A DNA stretch of 64,000 nucleotides from Alphaproteobacteria bacterium (GCA_025361185.1 JANYAR010000016.1:1-64000); one strand, 5' to 3'; positions 35,551 through 45,280 are shown, counted from the first letter of the stretch. The notes: generated by a model not told the origin, from the letters alone. A program made the numbers and translations.

Positions 35551-37194
35551 ATGAGGTTCCTGACATTGGCCTTGGCCGGGATACTAGCCTCTGGCGCGGC
35601 ATGGGCCCAGCAGGCTCCGGTCGCGATTTCGGTCGATCTGGGCAAGACAGTCGGTCCTTATAAACCCATCTATGCCTGGTTCGGCTATGACGAGGCCAAT
35701 TTCACCACCGGCCGGGATGGCAAGAAGCTGCTGCGCGAACTGCGCGATCTGAGCCCGGTGCCGGTCACTATCCGGGCACACCATCTGCTGACCTCGGGCG
35801 ACGGCACCCCGGAACTGAAATGGAGTTCGACCAACGTCTATCGCGAGGATGCGAACGGCAAGCCGGTCTATGACTTCACCATTCTCGACGGCATCTTTGA
35901 CGAATATAAAGAAGCGGGCGTGGTGCCGATGGTGGAGTTGGGTTTCATGCCCAAGGACCTCACCAGCGGCACCAACGACTATCAAGTCCATTATCCCGCC
36001 CGCACCACATCGGGCAGCGTGCAGGCCCCGCCCAAGGACTATGCCAAATGGCAGGAACTGGCGCGGGTGGTGACCGCCCATCTGGTCCAGCGCTATGGCG
36101 CGCAAACAGTGCGCAGCTGGTATTTCGAAGTGTGGAACGAGCCCGATATCGACTATTGGCACGGCACGCCGCAGGAATATTGGCAGCTTTACGATCACGC
36201 CGTGGCCGGCGTGCGCGCGGCGCTTCCGGGCGCGAAAGTCGGCGGCCCAGCCAGCACAGGCGCGGGCAATCCCAAAGCCTATAAATTTCTGGATGATTTC
36301 CTGGGCCATGTTACGAGCGCAAAGGTGCCGCTGGATTTCATTTCCTTCCATGCCAAGGGCCAGCCGCAGATTCAGGGCGGTGAAGTGGTGATGGGTCTTG
36401 CCAAGGAACTGAACGACGTCGACAAGGGTTTCGAGATCGTGGCGCGCCACAAGATGAACAAGCTGCCGATCATCCTCAGCGAAGCCGATCCGGAAGGCTG
36501 TGCCGCCTGTTCCATGAAGGTCAATCCGGCCAATGGCTATCGCAACGGCACGCTGTATCCCTCCTATACCGCCGCCGCCTATAAGGGGCTGTTCGAGCTG
36601 GCCGACCGGCACAAGGTCAATCTGATCTCCATGTTGAGCTGGTCCTTCGAGTTCGAGAACAAGGACTATTTCGAGGGGTTCCGTTCGCTATCCACCAATG
36701 GCATCGACAAGCCGGTGCTGAATTTCTTCCGTATGGCGGCCTTGATGAAAGGTGGGCGGGTCGGCGTGTCCAGCAGCGGGCAGGTGAAGCTCGACGACAT
36801 CATTGCGAACGGCGTGCGCGGCGCCGCCGATATCGATGCCTTTGCGACCGCGGACGTCCGCCAGGCTTCCGTCATGCTGTGGAACTATCACGATGCCGAA
36901 AAACCCGGACCATCCACATCGGCCTCCGTCACCGTGACGGGACTGCCCAAGGCCGCGTCACGCGTGCGGCTGACGCATTACCGTATCGATGACACCCATT
37001 CCAACGCCTATACGATGTGGAAAGCGATGGGCTCGCCGCAAAATCCCAGCGCGGCGCAGATCGCCGAACTCAAGAGCAAAGATGGGTTACAACTGCTGGA
37101 ATCGCCGCGCTGGGCCGCGGTGAAGGGTGGCGCCATAGCCGTCAGCACCGACATGCCGCATCATTCTATTTCGCTCATTCAGCTGGAGTGGTGA
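35551..37194 (+). CDS. Exported GH39-family glycosidase (beta-xylosidase-like)
   Basis: 547 residues. The ATG at 35551 has AAGGAGG five bases upstream, an excellent ribosome site, and begins a signal peptide (MRFLTLALAGILASGAAWAQ). The acid/base Glu is E197 in VWNEPD. E311 in LSEADPEG is the likely nucleophile, matching GH39 beta-xylosidase/alpha-iduronidase spacing. The TIM barrel is followed by a beta-rich C-terminal domain (about 450-547). A CAAC pair at 317-320 next to the nucleophile loop is unusual. Likely role: releasing xylose or a related sugar from plant glycans in the periplasm or outside. Its end abuts the convergent dehydrogenase gene (TGA directly followed by the opposing stop). 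Confidence 0.85.
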   Translation: MRFLTLALAGILASGAAWAQQAPVAISVDLGKTVGPYKPIYAWFGYDEANFTTGRDGKKLLRELRDLSPVPVTIRAHHLLTSGDGTPELKWSSTNVYREDANGKPVYDFTILDGIFDEYKEAGVVPMVELGFMPKDLTSGTNDYQVHYPARTTSGSVQAPPKDYAKWQELARVVTAHLVQRYGAQTVRSWYFEVWNEPDIDYWHGTPQEYWQLYDHAVAGVRAALPGAKVGGPASTGAGNPKAYKFLDDFLGHVTSAKVPLDFISFHAKGQPQIQGGEVVMGLAKELNDVDKGFEIVARHKMNKLPIILSEADPEGCAACSMKVNPANGYRNGTLYPSYTAAAYKGLFELADRHKVNLISMLSWSFEFENKDYFEGFRSLSTNGIDKPVLNFFRMAALMKGGRVGVSSSGQVKLDDIIANGVRGAADIDAFATADVRQASVMLWNYHDAEKPGPSTSASVTVTGLPKAASRVRLTHYRIDDTHSNAYTMWKAMGSPQNPSAAQIAELKSKDGLQLLESPRWAAVKGGAIAVSTDMPHHSISLIQLEW

Positions 37195-38355
37195 TCAGGC
37201 GGGAACGTCCATCCAGGCATGCGCCTTGTGGCTGGCCAGTTCCGCGTCCAGGATTTTCATCTGCCGCAGGCCGTCGGCGAACTGCGGATAATCCGGCGCC
37301 AAGTTGGGATCGGCAACAGAGGCATAAAAGCGCCGGAACAGCTGCTTGAACGTGTCGGGATAACCCTCGGCATGGCCGCCGGGATAGTCGGCGAAGGCGC
37401 GCGCCTTTTCGTTCATCAATGACGGGTCCTTCAGCAGCACCTGATTGGGCGCATCGCGGTGGCCCAGCCACAATTCCTCCGGACATTCCTGGCGCCAGGT
37501 GGCGCCGCCCCTGGTGCCATAGATTTCCAGCACCAAGCCATTCTTGCGGCCGGCCGACACCTGGCTGGCGGTCATGACGCCCCGCGCCTGATCTTTACCG
37601 TTTTTGGCCATGCGGAACAGGGTGGCGCCGAAATCCTCGGTGACGATTTGCGTGTCCACGGTCTCGCCCGCCGCGCCCAGTTTGCCGCTGAAGCTTTCGC
37701 CGCCGCTTTTCGGCTGCTTGCGGGTAGGATGGAAAATCTGCAGGTCGCTGCACACCGCCGACACTTTCAGTCCGCTGACATGCTCAGCCATGTCGAAGAA
37801 GTGCGAACCGATATCGGCCATCACCCGCGAGGCGCCGCTGACTTTGGGGTCCACCCGCCAGTTCCAGTCTGTCTCATAAAGCATCCAGTCCTGGGAATAG
37901 GTGCCCTGGACCACCAATATTTCGCCGAATTCGTCCGCTTCGCGCATGCGGCGCATCTGCTGCACCATCGGATAATAGCGCAGATTGTGGCACAGCCCCC
38001 CGCGCAGCTTCTTTTTCGCCGCCAGGTCGGTCAGCTCCTGCGCCTCGGCGCTCGACATCGCCAGCGGTTTCTCGCACAGCACATGCTTGCCCGCTTCCAG
38101 CGCCGCCTTGGCGATGGGAAAATGCGACACATTGGGCGTGGCGACATGCACGGCATCGATCGAAGGATCGTTGATCACATCGCGCCAGTCGCCGGTGACA
38201 TTGAGAATATTGTAGCCCGCGCCCGCTTCCCGCGCCTTGTCCAGACTGGTGGCGGCAACCTCCACCACGTCCACATTCTCCACGCGGCGCAACGCTTCCA
38301 GATGCACCCGGCCCATGAAGCCGGTGCCGATCACAGCGGTTCGAATGCGGTCCAT
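37195..38355 (-). CDS. Gfo/Idh/MocA-family NAD(P)-dependent sugar dehydrogenase
   Basis: 386 residues. The Rossmann start VIGTGFMGRVHLEAL (near 8-22) and the family motif CEKPLAMSSAEAQEL near 92-106 are clear. The catalytic region contains ADIGSHFFDMAEH near 180, where His and Asp sit. These enzymes oxidise or reduce cyclic sugars or inositols with a nicotinamide cofactor in the cytoplasm. The gene is 1 base downstream of the isomerase gene on the same strand, so the two work as a pair. Such pairs are common in 3-keto-sugar and inositol-like pathways. The exact substrate is not predictable. Confidence 0.88.
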   Translation of the reverse strand: MDRIRTAVIGTGFMGRVHLEALRRVENVDVVEVAATSLDKAREAGAGYNILNVTGDWRDVINDPSIDAVHVATPNVSHFPIAKAALEAGKHVLCEKPLAMSSAEAQELTDLAAKKKLRGGLCHNLRYYPMVQQMRRMREADEFGEILVVQGTYSQDWMLYETDWNWRVDPKVSGASRVMADIGSHFFDMAEHVSGLKVSAVCSDLQIFHPTRKQPKSGGESFSGKLGAAGETVDTQIVTEDFGATLFRMAKNGKDQARGVMTASQVSAGRKNGLVLEIYGTRGGATWRQECPEELWLGHRDAPNQVLLKDPSLMNEKARAFADYPGGHAEGYPDTFKQLFRRFYASVADPNLAPDYPQFADGLRQMKILDAELASHKAHAWMDVPA

Positions 38356-38356
38356 G

Positions 38357-39316
38357 TCAAACCCACCAGGCCGCGGCCGGTTTTTCCTTGATGATCACCT
38401 GGGCGAGCAGCGCCGCCGCCTTGGAAAGGCCCTCATCGGGCGACATCAGACTGTCCTCATGCTCGATGGAGAGCACATTGTCATAGCCGTACATGCGCAG
38501 GGTGGAGATGAATTCGCTCCACCATTCGGCGCTGTGGCCATAGCCCACGGTACGGAAGATCCAGGAGCGTTCGCGTTCATTGGTATAGGACTTGGTGTCC
38601 AGCACACCGGTGCGCGGCAGGTTGGCGGGAAACATCTGGGTGTCCTTGGCATGGACGTAATGGATGGCATCGCCCAGCACGCGGATGGCGGCGATGGGAT
38701 CGATGCCCTGCCAAAACAGGTGACTAGGATCGAGATTGGCGCCGACCGACGGCCCAGCAATGGCGCGCAGCCGCAGCATGGTCTCGGGATTGTAGACCAC
38801 AAAGCCCGGATGCATTTCTATGGCGATCTTGACGCCATGGTCGGCGGCGAATTTGCCATGCATCTTCCAATAGGGCGTCACCACGTCGTCCCATTGCCAG
38901 TTCAGCACATCCAGGAAATCCGGCGGCCAGGGGCAGGTGACCCAATTGGGAAATTTCGCGGTCGGCGAATCCCCCGGACAGCCCGAGAAATCCACCACCG
39001 TCTTCACGCCCAGCATCTGCGCCAACAACACCGTCTTGCGACTGGTTTCGGCATGCTTTTCGCGAATCTCCTTGTCGGGATGCAGCGCATTGCCGTGGCA
39101 CGACAGTGCCGAGATCGTCATGCCGGCATCGGCGATCTTGCTTTTGAAGGTCGCTAGCTCGGCCGGATTGTCCAGCATGGACAATTTGGCATGGGCATCG
39201 CCGGGATAATTGCCGGTGCCGAATTCCACCGTGTCGATGTTCAGCGACTTCAGCTTTTTCAGCACATCGTCTAGCGGCAATGCCGACAATAACGGCGTGA
39301 ACACACCTATTTTCAT
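38357..39316 (-). CDS. Sugar phosphate isomerase/epimerase-family TIM-barrel protein
   Basis: 319 residues. The ATG at 39316 has GGAG six bases upstream, which decides the start over an in-frame TTG further out. Metal ligands of the xylose-isomerase-like fold are visible: E in IAIEMHPGF near 158, D and H in LDPSHLFW near 187, H in YVHAKDTQ near 212, and E in LSIEHEDS near 286. The family interconverts keto and aldo sugars or epimerises them, and often works with Gfo/Idh/MocA enzymes, one of which follows directly. It is likely cytoplasmic because no signal is present. Confidence 0.87.
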   Translation of the reverse strand: MKIGVFTPLLSALPLDDVLKKLKSLNIDTVEFGTGNYPGDAHAKLSMLDNPAELATFKSKIADAGMTISALSCHGNALHPDKEIREKHAETSRKTVLLAQMLGVKTVVDFSGCPGDSPTAKFPNWVTCPWPPDFLDVLNWQWDDVVTPYWKMHGKFAADHGVKIAIEMHPGFVVYNPETMLRLRAIAGPSVGANLDPSHLFWQGIDPIAAIRVLGDAIHYVHAKDTQMFPANLPRTGVLDTKSYTNERERSWIFRTVGYGHSAEWWSEFISTLRMYGYDNVLSIEHEDSLMSPDEGLSKAAALLAQVIIKEKPAAAWWV

Positions 39317-39419
39317 GATCTGCTCCGGGCCTTCATGACCGTCCTCCAAATGCCCCCTTGGCGGGGCTTAAGGCGGTGATTTCAGACTATTAAGTGGGTC
39401 TGTGCAACTGGGCGCTTTC

Positions 39420-40703
39420 CTAGCCCGGAGTGAGCTTCAGCAGGGCCTTTTGTTCGGTCAGCACATAGACCGCGCCGTCCGGTCCCACCCGCACGTCGCG
39501 GATGCGGGTTTTGAGCTCACTCAGCAACGGCTCTTCCTGGATCACCTTGCCGTTCTTCAACACCAGGCGATAGACGCCAAGGCCGCGTAAGGCGCCCGCC
39601 AGAAGATTGCCGCGCCATTGGGGAAACAGCGTGCCGTTGTAGTAGGCCAGTCCTGACGGCGCGATCACCGGGTCCCAGTAATAGACCGGCTGTTCCATGC
39701 CCTCCTTGGCGATAATGCCTTCATTGACGGGGCCGCCCGGATAGTCGATGCCATGGGTGATGACCGGCCAGCCGTAATTCTTGCCTTTCTGGATGCGGTT
39801 CAGTTCATCGCCGCCGCGCGGACCGTGCTCGGTTTCCCAGAAGGTGCCATCGGGCGCCGATACGAAACCCTGCGGACTGCGGATGCCATAGGCCCAGATT
39901 TCCGGGCGCACGCCCGGCGTGTTCAGAAAGGGATTGTCGGGTGAGGGCGCGCCCTCCGGCGTCAGGTGAATGATCTTGCCCACGTCATTGTCAAGTTTCT
40001 GGGCCAGTGACTCATCATAATCGTGCTTGTTGTTGCCGTCGCGGTCTCCCACCGTCATGAACAGCGAGCCGTCGCGGGCAAAGACGATGCGCCCGCCCTG
40101 CTTGGCTGAGAAATTCTTCTCCGGCAGCACCGGCACGCCGCGATAGATCACGGTGACGTCATGCACCGAACCGGCTGCTTCATCCAGCACGCCATGCGCC
40201 AGATAGGTGTTGCTGTAACCCTCGGCCAGAGTCTCGAAGAAGGAGAAATATATCAGGTGGCTTTTGGCGAAGCTTGGCGCCAGCACGACATCGAGCACGC
40301 CAAGCTTCCTGGGCGGCGCCAGCATGGCCAGGCCGGTCAGCGGTTCCGATAATGTGCCGCTGCCGTCCACGATCCGCAGCTGGCCGGGATATTTTTCGCT
40401 GACCAGCATCTTGCCACTGGGCAGGAAGGCGATTGACCAGGGCAGGTGCAGCTTGTCGGTGATGGTGGTGACTTTATAGGACGCCACCTTGTGGTAGGGG
40501 GCGCGGGTCTGTTCGGGGAAAAGCGGCTTGTCGTCGGCCTTCTCGGGCGGGCGGGCATCCCAGCCTTGCCCTTCCACCAGGCGCGGCGGCGGAAATTCGC
40601 GGGAATCGCCCACCGTGCGGGGCGGCGGGGGCGGTGCGTCCTGCGCCATGGGCGCGGTGGGCAAAAGAGCCAGCAATCCCACCAGGATCAGGTGTCGCCG
40701 CAT
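39420..40703 (-). CDS. Soluble PQQ-dependent aldose sugar dehydrogenase
   Basis: 427 residues. The ATG at 40703 has AGGAG seven bases upstream and starts a signal peptide (to about residue 22, APMAQ). The six-bladed sGDH fold is marked by LHLPWSIAFLPSGKMLVSEK, GDRDGNNKHDYDESLAQ, IWAYGIRSPQGF and TEHGPRGGDELN, matching the E. coli YliI/Asd and Acinetobacter sGDH families. It oxidises aldoses to lactones in the periplasm with PQQ and calcium. It has no heme domain, unlike the related gene at 45335-46909. It is divergent from the symporter gene, with 113 bases between starts. Confidence 0.88.
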   Translation of the reverse strand: MRRHLILVGLLALLPTAPMAQDAPPPPPRTVGDSREFPPPRLVEGQGWDARPPEKADDKPLFPEQTRAPYHKVASYKVTTITDKLHLPWSIAFLPSGKMLVSEKYPGQLRIVDGSGTLSEPLTGLAMLAPPRKLGVLDVVLAPSFAKSHLIYFSFFETLAEGYSNTYLAHGVLDEAAGSVHDVTVIYRGVPVLPEKNFSAKQGGRIVFARDGSLFMTVGDRDGNNKHDYDESLAQKLDNDVGKIIHLTPEGAPSPDNPFLNTPGVRPEIWAYGIRSPQGFVSAPDGTFWETEHGPRGGDELNRIQKGKNYGWPVITHGIDYPGGPVNEGIIAKEGMEQPVYYWDPVIAPSGLAYYNGTLFPQWRGNLLAGALRGLGVYRLVLKNGKVIQEEPLLSELKTRIRDVRVGPDGAVYVLTEQKALLKLTPG

Positions 40704-40816
40704 CGTATTTCTCCTGTCTTTCGCCCCAATTCCGGTCTCGGGCTGATGACGGCCGTGCCGGTATCCCGCTACACTAGCCGCAAAACGGGCCGCAGAAAAA
40801 GCGTGCTGTAAGGGGA

Positions 40817-42565
40817 ATGGTGGGTACGAATTCCACATTGGAGATGCTGCCGCTCGACTATGTCGAGTTTTTCGTCTTTCTGACGGTTTTGTGTGTCGTG
40901 GGCTTTGTCTCGGGCCGGGGCGAGCGCTCGAACTCCAACGACTATTTCCTGGCCGGCCGGCGGCTGCCCTGGTACGCGGTGGGCGGCTCTTATATCGCGG
41001 CCAATGTCTCCACCGAGCATTTCATCGGCCTGGTGGGCGCAAGCTATATCATGGGCATGCCCACGGCGCTGGCGCAGTGGCAGACCACCCTGGCGGAAAT
41101 CATTATCGTCTTTCTGTTCGTGCCCTTCCTGATCCGGGCCCATGTCGTCACCGTGCCGCAATATCTGTCGGCGCGCTTCGGCCCCGGCGTGCGGCTGGCC
41201 TTCGCGTTGCTGACCATCTTCGCCAACATCACGATCTTCATGGCGGCGGTGATGTATGCCGGCGGGCTGGCGCTGTCGGGCTTCTTCGGCTGGCCGCTCT
41301 TGGCCTGCATCATCGGCACCGGATTGTTCGCCGGTGGCTGGGCGGTCTATGGCGGCCTCAACACCGTGGCCTGGACGGGCGTTTTTACGGCGATCGTCAA
41401 GATCGGCGGTGTGACCTTGCTCACCGTCCTGGCGCTCAAGGCGATGACGCCCTCCGGCGGAGTGATCGACGGTTTCCTCACCGTGATGCGCAACAATATC
41501 GCCGACCATGGCATCTGGCACCAGGCGCTGAACGCCAGCGCGCCGCATCTCACCCATTACGGCGCCTACAATCGGCTCACCGTGTTTCAGCCGCCGGATC
41601 ATCCGCTGACGCCCTGGCCCGGCACCTTCTTCGGCGTGTTGTCGGTGGGCGTGTGGTATGGCGTGATGAACCAGTTCATCGTCCAGCGCGTGCTGGGCGC
41701 GCGCGATATCTGGCATGCCCGCATGGGCATGGTGATGGCGGGTTACGCCAAGTTGTTTTTGCCATTCATCATTGTGTTGCCCGGCCTGATCCTGTTTTCC
41801 CGCCACCCCGAATTCATGCTGCAGCCTTGGGCCGATGCCAACCATCGTGCCGATGGCGGCTTTGTGGTGCTGGTGCGGGAGTTCTTTCCGGTCGGACTGC
41901 GCGGACTGTTGCTGGCGGTGCTGATCTGCGCCGTGCAAGCCACGGTCAGCTCGGTGGTCAATGCCACCGCGGCCATCCTGACCTTGGATATCTATGTGCC
42001 GCTGATCAATCCAGCGGCATCCGAAAAACAGAAAGTGCGCTTCGGCATCTGGGCTTCGCTGGCCGCCATCATCGCGGGCATCGCCATGGCTATCGCCATC
42101 AGCCACATGGATGCCGGCATCTACCAGTATATGCAGACCATCAACGCCCTGGTGGCGCCGCCTTTTGCCGCCATCCTGTGGGTGGGCCTGTTGTGGAAGC
42201 GCACCAGCGGCGCCGGCGCCATCGCCGCCATCATCACGGGTTTCGCCGCCGGCCTCGGCCTGAAGCTGATCGGCTATCTTTGGATCATGCCCGGCTGGTT
42301 CTATCCCTTCGGCAACCAGGCGCCGGTGTGCCTGCTGGTTTCCGTTCTGGCCTGTGTGCTGGGCACTCTGGCCCATCCCGCCCGTACCCCCGGCACCGAT
42401 CCCGACCCCGTCACCTTCTGGGATTCCCGCCAAACCCTGTCCCAGGGCCTGGGCGAGCACTGGTACAGCAGTGTCGTGCTGTGGGCGGGCCTGTCATTGG
42501 TGCTGACCTTGGCCGGCATGGTGATATTCTCTCAACTCTTCTTTCCGACAGGAACAGGCCCATGA
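40817..42565 (+). CDS. Sodium:solute symporter (SSS family)
   Basis: 582 residues with about 13-14 hydrophobic segments. The SSS pattern is clear: SNDYFLAGRRLPWYAVGGSYIAANVSTEHFIGLVG near 36-70, TVPQYLSARFGPGVR near 114, and AVQATVSSVVNATAAILTLDIY near 373. The nearest functional types are sugar or myo-inositol carriers (SGLT-like). The start is uncertain: the ATG at 40817 has AGGGGA directly adjacent, and a later ATG in frame (MLPLDYVEFF) is also possible. The stop overlaps the next start (ATGA at 42562-42565), so the imported solute is probably the substrate of the hydrolase encoded next. Confidence 0.9.
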   Translation: MVGTNSTLEMLPLDYVEFFVFLTVLCVVGFVSGRGERSNSNDYFLAGRRLPWYAVGGSYIAANVSTEHFIGLVGASYIMGMPTALAQWQTTLAEIIIVFLFVPFLIRAHVVTVPQYLSARFGPGVRLAFALLTIFANITIFMAAVMYAGGLALSGFFGWPLLACIIGTGLFAGGWAVYGGLNTVAWTGVFTAIVKIGGVTLLTVLALKAMTPSGGVIDGFLTVMRNNIADHGIWHQALNASAPHLTHYGAYNRLTVFQPPDHPLTPWPGTFFGVLSVGVWYGVMNQFIVQRVLGARDIWHARMGMVMAGYAKLFLPFIIVLPGLILFSRHPEFMLQPWADANHRADGGFVVLVREFFPVGLRGLLLAVLICAVQATVSSVVNATAAILTLDIYVPLINPAASEKQKVRFGIWASLAAIIAGIAMAIAISHMDAGIYQYMQTINALVAPPFAAILWVGLLWKRTSGAGAIAAIITGFAAGLGLKLIGYLWIMPGWFYPFGNQAPVCLLVSVLACVLGTLAHPARTPGTDPDPVTFWDSRQTLSQGLGEHWYSSVVLWAGLSLVLTLAGMVIFSQLFFPTGTGP

Positions 42566-43962
42566 ACAAGAAAAACCTGGCCGATCTGGTGATCCGGCAA
42601 TCGGAGTTCAAAGGCGAGATCGGGGTGGCGCGCGCCGATATCACGCCGCCGCCCAATATTTATGCCCGCTCCTGGGGCAGCGCGTTGCATGACGCGGCGG
42701 AAGGCATCCACCGGCCGCTATTCGTCACCAGCCTGTTCATCCGCGGCGGCGATCCCCAGCTTGAACTTTATCTCGTCTGCTTCGATCTGGGCTGGTGGTA
42801 CGACCAAGCCCATGAACACGAGATCCGCAAGCGCATTCTGGACGAGTCTGGCATTCGTAACGAACAGTTGATTACCCATATGGGCCATACCCATTCGGGG
42901 CCCATCACCAATCTGCAAAATCTGGAACGCCAGGGCGGCCATCTGATCCCCGCCTATCGCGACGAGATTGTGAAAGGCGCGGTCGCCGTCATTCGGGAAT
43001 CCAAGGCCAATGCGCAACCCGCGGTGGCCTCCTGGGCCGACGGGCGTTGCAATCTGGCGCGTAACCGCGACCTGGTGCTGGACAGCGAAACTTTCCTTTG
43101 CAGCGTCAATCCCGAAGGGCCCAGCGACGATACGGTCCTTGTGGGCCGCATCACCGACGCCAAAGGCAAGATCATCGCCACCATGGTGAATTATGCCTGC
43201 CATCCGGTGTCGCTGGGCGGTGGCAATAAGCTGATCTCGCCCGATTACTACGGCGCGATGCGCGAAGTGGTGGAGCGCGATACAGGTGGCGCGCCCTGTT
43301 TTTTCCTGCACGGCGCGTCCGGCGATATGACGCCGCTGCGTTCTTATGAAAGCGATACCGCCATCGCCGATCAGAATGGCCGCCAGCTGGGCTATGCCGC
43401 GCTTTCTACCTTGACCGGCATGCTGCCACCGGAACAGGAGATCGCTTTCGACCGGATCGAGGATTCCGGTGCCCGACTGGGACGCTGGAGCTTGAGGCCA
43501 AAACCCGCCAGCACGGTTCTGAAAGCAACCGTCTCGGACACCGAACTGCCCTATGTCGACCTTCCCACCGAGGCGGAGTTGCTGGAGGCGATCAAGACCT
43601 GCACCGATCGTCCCTTGAAAGAGCGGCTGGAGCGGCGTCTGATGGTCCGCCATGACGTCGGCGATGGGACATCGCGCAAGGTGCGCACCACTTTGCTGCA
43701 GATCGGAGACGCCTTCCTGGTGGGGGCGCCCGCCGAGCCCTATAGCATCTACCAGGTGGAGATCCGCAAGCGTTTCCCCGGCCATGCCGTGATGGTGCTC
43801 AACATCGTCAACGGCAATGTCGGCTATCTTGCGCCGGCCGAGACCTATGACAAGCCCGGCCTCTACCAGATCAAGATTTCGCTGTTCCGGCCCGGCTGCA
43901 TGGAGCAGGTGATCGAAGACACCGCCAAATCACTCAAGGCACTTGAAGGCGCCCATGGATAA
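42562..43962 (+). CDS. Neutral/alkaline ceramidase N-domain-like hydrolase, no signal peptide
   Basis: 466 residues from the ATG at 42562, which overlaps the symporter stop and has AGGAAC upstream. Family marks: GVARADITPP at 21-30, the zinc motif HMGHTHSGP at 106-114, NYACHPVSLGG near 210, and GASGDMTPL near 251. Neutral ceramidases cleave N-acyl amides. Bacterial short relatives lacking the C-terminal Ig domain are uncharacterised and often sit in sugar loci. Here no signal peptide is present (it starts MNKKNLADLV), so the protein should be cytoplasmic and act on an imported solute. It is coupled to a class III aminotransferase (8-base overlap), which suggests it frees an amine that is then deaminated (inference). 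Confidence 0.82.
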   Translation: MNKKNLADLVIRQSEFKGEIGVARADITPPPNIYARSWGSALHDAAEGIHRPLFVTSLFIRGGDPQLELYLVCFDLGWWYDQAHEHEIRKRILDESGIRNEQLITHMGHTHSGPITNLQNLERQGGHLIPAYRDEIVKGAVAVIRESKANAQPAVASWADGRCNLARNRDLVLDSETFLCSVNPEGPSDDTVLVGRITDAKGKIIATMVNYACHPVSLGGGNKLISPDYYGAMREVVERDTGGAPCFFLHGASGDMTPLRSYESDTAIADQNGRQLGYAALSTLTGMLPPEQEIAFDRIEDSGARLGRWSLRPKPASTVLKATVSDTELPYVDLPTEAELLEAIKTCTDRPLKERLERRLMVRHDVGDGTSRKVRTTLLQIGDAFLVGAPAEPYSIYQVEIRKRFPGHAVMVLNIVNGNVGYLAPAETYDKPGLYQIKISLFRPGCMEQVIEDTAKSLKALEGAHG

Positions 43963-45280
43963 GAACCCTCCCTGCGAAACCGTGCTGGAGCACAACCGCC
44001 GCTACATTCCCGGCGGCATTTCCTCGGTCAATCGCAGCATCGATCCCGCCATCACCTTCGTAAAAGGCGAGGGCGCCTATCTGTGGGACAACGACGGCAA
44101 GCGCTACATCGATTATCACGCGGGCTTCGCGCCCTATTTCCTGGGGCATAATTTTGCACCGATAAATCAGGCGGCCGCAGCGGCATTGATCGGCGGCGAC
44201 AGTCTGTTCGGGGCCGGTCCTTCCATCGCGGAAGGGCGATTGGCGGAATTGATCTGCGAGAATGTCCCGGCGGCGCAGAAGGTGACCTTCCTCAACACCG
44301 GCAGCGAGGCGACGTCGCTCGCCATCCGGATCGGCCGCGCGGTCACCGGCCGAAGCCACATCATCGTGATGCAGGGCGGCTATAACGGCAATCACGACGA
44401 AGTTGCCTGCAATGTGTTCAACACCCTGGCCGAAGTGGGGCCGCGCGTTTCGCCAGGCGAATATCCGCTCAGGCCCCTTGGGGCGGGCACCACCGTCACC
44501 CAGACCCATTTCACCCATGCGGTGAACTACAATGATCTGGAATCGGTGCGCTATGTCTGCCGCCGCTTTCCCGTCGCCGCCCTGATCACCGAACCGCTGC
44601 TGCAGAATATCGGGGTGGTGAAGCCTGCGCCCGGCTATCTGGAAGGTCTGCGCGCGCTGGCGGACGAATTGGGCTTTCTGCTGGTCTTCGACGAAGTGAA
44701 GACTGGCTTTCGCCATGCGTTGGGCGGCTATAGCCAGCTATCGGGTGTGACACCCGACTTGGTGGTCTATGGCAAGGCGGTGGCCAATGGCTTTCCCCTG
44801 GCGGCGGTGGGCGGCAAGACCAAATACATGGACTCCATCATCGATCCCGATCCTGCGCGCCGTCCCTTTGTCGCCGGCACTTATAACGGCCACCCCGTCG
44901 CGGTCGCCGCCGCGATCGAGACGGTGCGTTATCTGGTTGCCAACAAGGATTCGATTTATCCCAAGATGGAAACGATGGGTGCAGCGATGGAGGCGGGGAT
45001 ACTGGATATCTTCAGCCGCCGGGGCATTACGGCTTGCGTGGCGCGCCAGGGGTCGGCCTTTTCCTTCTATCTGATGGAAAAACCGCCGGCCGATTTGCAC
45101 GACATCATCCAGGGTCATGATTTTGCCCGGGACGTGGCGTTGCGCCGGGCCTTGATTGCGCGCGGCGTGTTTTTTGTGCCCATTGCGACCAAGCAATGTT
45201 CGCTTTCCGCCGCGCATAGCGAGACGGATGTCCAGTTTACGCTGGAACAGTTCGAAAGCGCCGTTGCCGCCGTCTGGTAA
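43955..45280 (+). CDS. Class III PLP aminotransferase, glutamate-1-semialdehyde aminomutase-like
   Basis: 441 residues. The ATG at 43955 has GAAGG five bases upstream and overlaps the previous stop by 8 bases. PLP-site features: NTGSEATSLAIR near 114-125, D246 in VFDEVKTGFR, and the Schiff-base lysine K274 in VVYGKAVANGFP. The sequence is closest in style to GSAM-like transaminases, but the context (symporter plus amidase-like hydrolase) argues against heme synthesis and for catabolism of an amino compound. It is the last of three overlapping genes. Confidence 0.87.
   Translation: MDKNPPCETVLEHNRRYIPGGISSVNRSIDPAITFVKGEGAYLWDNDGKRYIDYHAGFAPYFLGHNFAPINQAAAAALIGGDSLFGAGPSIAEGRLAELICENVPAAQKVTFLNTGSEATSLAIRIGRAVTGRSHIIVMQGGYNGNHDEVACNVFNTLAEVGPRVSPGEYPLRPLGAGTTVTQTHFTHAVNYNDLESVRYVCRRFPVAALITEPLLQNIGVVKPAPGYLEGLRALADELGFLLVFDEVKTGFRHALGGYSQLSGVTPDLVVYGKAVANGFPLAAVGGKTKYMDSIIDPDPARRPFVAGTYNGHPVAVAAAIETVRYLVANKDSIYPKMETMGAAMEAGILDIFSRRGITACVARQGSAFSFYLMEKPPADLHDIIQGHDFARDVALRRALIARGVFFVPIATKQCSLSAAHSETDVQFTLEQFESAVAAVW

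Noticed and set aside
40891-42561. Open frame continuing 557 codons upstream of the ceramidase-like gene in the same frame
   Set aside because: It runs inside the sodium symporter gene in another frame, and its translation is Arg/His-rich noise. The real start is the ATG at 42562 with a ribosome site and an ATGA overlap.
43955-45280. hemL (glutamate-1-semialdehyde aminomutase for heme synthesis)
   Set aside because: The family resemblance is real, but alphaproteobacteria usually make 5-aminolevulinate with HemA/ALAS, and the operon partners point to catabolism.
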